Assembly: GCA_965214055.1 (NCBI GenBank)
Contig: OZ243931.1
Coordinates: 992,001 to 1,056,000 of the forward strand
Source: WTGA01 sp965214055
GTDB lineage: Bacteria > Pseudomonadota > Gammaproteobacteria > Arenicellales > Poriferihabitantaceae
Direction of reading: 5' to 3'
Length of the DNA: 64,000 nt
Made by a program: the position numbers and the translations under genes
Notes under the pieces: generated by a model
Seen by the model: only the letters and a program-made list of their open reading frames with translations
Databases searched by the model: none
What the model was told of the DNA's origin: nothing
In this document: piece after piece, positions 61,985 to 64,000 of the stretch
How the letters are laid out: each line of letters opens with the position of its first letter
How positions within the stretch are numbered: the stretch's first letter is position 1

Positions 61985-62347
61985 ATGACAGAATTTACCG
62001 ACACTGAACTTCATGGCATCCGGGAGATGCTGACCCAGCGATACAAGAAGGATGTTGAAATCCAACTCGCGGATTGTGAGATCCAATTGGGCAATGACGA
62101 TGCGGACCTCACCGCGTGCCCCACGGTTTTCTGGCATGAACGGGGCTGCAATTTCGTTGTTTTCAAAGTCGGGATGTTTGCTTTTCGAACCCAGTTTTTC
62201 TACACGCCCCATGATCAGTTCGGAACGGGCATTGAGGAATACAACCAGCTCGATGAATGTGTCGCTGCCGTTCTCCAGACCCAGTCTGACCATGAAAGAG
62301 AGCGGGAAGGCGTGGGTTCCGGCAGTACCGGAAAGTCACTGAATTAA
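61985..62347 (+). CDS. Conserved hypothetical protein upstream of pfp
   Basis: A 120-residue protein starting MTEFTDTELHGIREMLTQRY with a compact alpha-beta pattern, including CEIQLGNDDADLTACPTVFW and GCNFVVFKVGMFAFRTQFFY. No catalytic motif is obvious. It ends 15 bp before pfp, and its last codons are also present in the left duplicate copy, so it was next to pfp before the duplication. Function unknown; co-location suggests a role with Pfp. Confidence 0.72.
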   Translation: MTEFTDTELHGIREMLTQRYKKDVEIQLADCEIQLGNDDADLTACPTVFWHERGCNFVVFKVGMFAFRTQFFYTPHDQFGTGIEEYNQLDECVAAVLQTQSDHEREREGVGSGSTGKSLN

Positions 62348-62535
62348 CCGACCCCTGGAAAAATGAACCGCATCAAAAATGCCTTTTATGCCCAGTCCGG
62401 CGGGGTGACCGCGGTCATTAATGCTTCCGCCGCCGGCGTCATTGAAACGGCCAGGAAACACCGGGACAAAATCGGCAATGTCTATGCCGGCCGCCATGGC
62501 ATCATCGGTGCCCTGCACGAAGACATGATCGACAC
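62296..62535 (+). repeat. Right copy of the 240-bp duplication, within intact pfp
   Basis: This is the copy that belongs to the functional gene; the partner is 59890-60129. The two copies differ at scattered bases, many at third codon positions, so either the duplication is old or one copy came from another strain. Confidence 0.92.
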
Positions 62536-63628
62536 ATCGGCAGAACCGGCGTCCGCCATTTCAAAACTTCGCCACACGCCGTCGGGTGCCTTTGGTTCCT
62601 GCCGATACAAACTGAAGAGCATCGAAGAAAATCGCCTGGTATACCAACGGTTGATGGACGTTTTCAACGCCCATGATATCGGGTACTTTTTCTATAACGG
62701 CGGGGGCGATTCGGCGGATACGTGTTTGAAGGTTGCCCAGTTGTCCACCGAGACAAAATACCCCATTCAGGCCATCCACATCCCCAAGACCGTGGACAAT
62801 GACCTCCCTTTTACGGACAACTGCCCGGGGTTCGGGTCCGTGGCCAAGTACATCGCCATCTCCACCCGGGAAGCCAGCTTTGACGTGGCTTCCATGGCGG
62901 AAACCTCCACCAAGGTCTTTATTCTGGAAGTGATGGGACGCCATGCTGGATGGATTGCGGCAGCCGGCGCAATGGCGTCGGATGACCGGACAAAACTTCC
63001 CATCCTTGTGCTTTTTCCGGAAATCCCGTTCAACCGGAAGCAATTCATCGCGGAAGTCCGTCGAAAAGTGGAACAACACGGCTATGTGTCGGTCGTGGTA
63101 TCGGAAGGGGTCTGCGGCCCGGGCGGCGGGTTTCTGTCTGACCAGGGCCAGGTGGACGCTTTTGGACATGCCCAGCTCGGTGGCGTGGCCCCGGTAGTGG
63201 CGAACATGGTGAAGCAGGACCTGGGATTTAAATTTCACTGGGCGGTGGCGGACTATCTGCAGCGGTCCGCCCGGCATATTGCATCCAGAACGGATGTGGA
63301 ACAGGCGTACGCATTGGGCAAAACCGCCGTGGAACTGGTGCTCCAGGGAAAAAATTCCGTCATGCCCACCATCGACCGGGTCTGCAACCACCCCTATGAA
63401 TGGAAAATTGGCACCGTTGAGCTGAGCCGGGTGGCCAATGTGGAAAAGAAACTGCCCAGGGACTATATCTCAGAGGATGGTTTTGGTATTACCCAAAAGT
63501 GCCGGGATTACCTGCAGCCGCTTATGCTGGGGGAAGACTACCCTCCCTATCAGAGGGGCCTGCCGGACTATGTTCAACTGGAAAACCATCCGGTCCGGAA
63601 AAAACTCGACACGGACTTCAGCCTGTGA
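62363..63628 (+). CDS. pfp: PPi-dependent 6-phosphofructokinase
   Basis: A 421-residue enzyme that interconverts fructose 6-phosphate and fructose 1,6-bisphosphate using pyrophosphate, so it works in both glycolysis and gluconeogenesis or the Calvin cycle. The nucleotide/PPi site reads GGGDS at 113-117, the form with aspartate that marks PPi-linked enzymes, against GGDGS in ATP-linked ones. PKTVDND (141-147) is the sugar-phosphate catalytic motif and MGRHAGW (191-197) binds substrate. It overlaps the next small gene by 3 bases and faces a proton-pumping pyrophosphatase. Confidence 0.96.
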   Translation: MNRIKNAFYAQSGGVTAVINASAAGVIETARKHRDKIGNVYAGRHGIIGALHEDMIDTSAEPASAISKLRHTPSGAFGSCRYKLKSIEENRLVYQRLMDVFNAHDIGYFFYNGGGDSADTCLKVAQLSTETKYPIQAIHIPKTVDNDLPFTDNCPGFGSVAKYIAISTREASFDVASMAETSTKVFILEVMGRHAGWIAAAGAMASDDRTKLPILVLFPEIPFNRKQFIAEVRRKVEQHGYVSVVVSEGVCGPGGGFLSDQGQVDAFGHAQLGGVAPVVANMVKQDLGFKFHWAVADYLQRSARHIASRTDVEQAYALGKTAVELVLQGKNSVMPTIDRVCNHPYEWKIGTVELSRVANVEKKLPRDYISEDGFGITQKCRDYLQPLMLGEDYPPYQRGLPDYVQLENHPVRKKLDTDFSL

Positions 63629-63816
63629 CCCTGGACAAGGCCCGGCAGCTCATTCAGGTACAGGCGGATTTCGGAGGGTCGTACAACCGGCATTCCGCAC
63701 AGCTCATCCTCACGGAAGTATCCAAAGAGCATGGCCAGGCGGCGGTTGATCAACTGATCACCGAGTTCAGGCTCAACGAAATCTTTGATTTTGAAGTGGG
63801 GCAGGAATTTACCTAA
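63625..63816 (+). CDS. Small conserved protein coupled to pfp
   Basis: A 63-residue protein (MTLDKARQLIQVQADFGGSY to FDFEVGQEFT) starting at a GTG that overlaps the pfp stop (GTGA). It is largely helical and acidic at the end, with no known fold that I recognise. Its coupling to pfp suggests a partner or regulator of the enzyme. Confidence 0.75.
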   Translation: MTLDKARQLIQVQADFGGSYNRHSAQLILTEVSKEHGQAAVDQLITEFRLNEIFDFEVGQEFT

Positions 63817-63916
63817 GACCCGGTCTGCCCGAGACCCTGCCCGGAACCGCCCGTGCTTCCGCCAATGGGAAGGACGGGACCGAAAACAGGACAGCAGGCC
63901 GCGGATGCCTTTCCCG

Positions 63917-64000
63917 CTACAGGAGAGGGGCGATCACCAGGCTGACAATGGCCATGACATTAATCAGGATGTTCATGGACGGTCCGGAGGTGTCCTTGAA
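63917..64000 (-). CDS. hppA: Proton-translocating membrane pyrophosphatase, C-terminal end
   Basis: The last 27 codons and stop of a minus-strand gene that enters from the right: FKDTSGPSMNILINVMAIVS then LVIAPLL, the invariant C-terminus of H+-PPases. These use PPi hydrolysis to pump protons. It converges with pfp, whose enzyme can use or make PPi, a pairing common in methylotrophs and sulfur oxidisers. Confidence 0.93.
   Translation of the reverse strand, partial: FKDTSGPSMNILINVMAIVSLVIAPLL

Noticed and set aside
1..64000. CRISPR arrays, rRNA and complete tRNA genes
   Set aside because: None were seen on either strand; the repeats found are single pairs or palindromes.

Overview
The window looks like chromosome of a gammaproteobacterium, probably marine and with autotroph- or methylotroph-like traits. 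This is inferred from gene content and a moderately high GC background; no rRNA or tRNA is present to confirm it. Supporting signs are the FabA/FabB pair, Coq7-type ubiquinone hydroxylase, ApaG, the rpmH-rnpA-yidD-yidC-mnmE-mnmG block, a HiPIP electron carrier, glycolate oxidase GlcDEF, glutathione-dependent formaldehyde oxidation, choline sulfatase, and PPi-dependent phosphofructokinase convergent with an H+-pyrophosphatase.

Layout. 1-1.5 kb: formaldehyde detoxification (S-formylglutathione hydrolase, partial, and class III alcohol dehydrogenase). 2-4.3 kb: a four-gene operon of two DUF1538 membrane proteins, a PII-like protein and a CBS protein. 4.4-6.6 kb: a SAF-domain oxidoreductase with a PhyH-type dioxygenase. 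6.6-15.6 kb: the cbb3 oxidase locus, with ccoI/ccoS and a HiPIP on one strand and yip1-ccoNOQP-ccoG-fixH on the other, sharing a region with a perfect FNR box. 15.6-22.5 kb: accessory genes, an XRE-M78 peptidase/PIN pair and an ietAS ATPase/subtilase defence pair, with a TauD-type dioxygenase between. 23-24 kb: rpsI-rplM. 24.3-28.1 kb: glcDEF. 28.3-35.3 kb: coq7, betC, an M81 peptidase, an MMPL exporter and a LolA-like protein. 36-39 kb: a COX15-like protein and fabBA. 39.2-44.9 kb: a tungsten aldehyde oxidoreductase operon with its own pterin cofactor genes. 45-48.7 kb: a broken ATPase gene, apaG, a glutathione reductase and a PLP enzyme. 48.7-57.1 kb: mnmG, a MotA/MotB-like pair, mnmE, yidC, yidD, rnpA, rpmH. 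57.2-62.3 kb: a second accessory region with a transposase fragment, a four-gene PIN-RHH-HigA-AbiJ-like operon and hipBA. 62.4-64 kb: pfp, a small partner gene and the end of hppA.

How it works together. The cbb3 genes make a high-affinity terminal oxidase and its assembly factors, probably switched on by FNR/Anr when oxygen falls; the HiPIP may feed electrons. AorABC oxidises aldehydes with tungsten-pterin, and the linked MoaA and MoaD-like proteins serve cofactor assembly. Pfp and HppA suggest that pyrophosphate is recycled in glycolysis or the Calvin cycle.

The most interesting items are the hipBA element flanked by a 240-bp copy of the pfp 5' region, the overlapping PIN-RHH-HigA-AbiJ operon whose last gene carries an in-frame amber codon, the uncharacterised proton-motor-like pair between mnmG and mnmE, the DUF1538-PII-CBS operon, the unknown protein between two MoaD paralogues, and a 42-bp palindrome bounded by 8-bp direct repeats at 24.25 kb.
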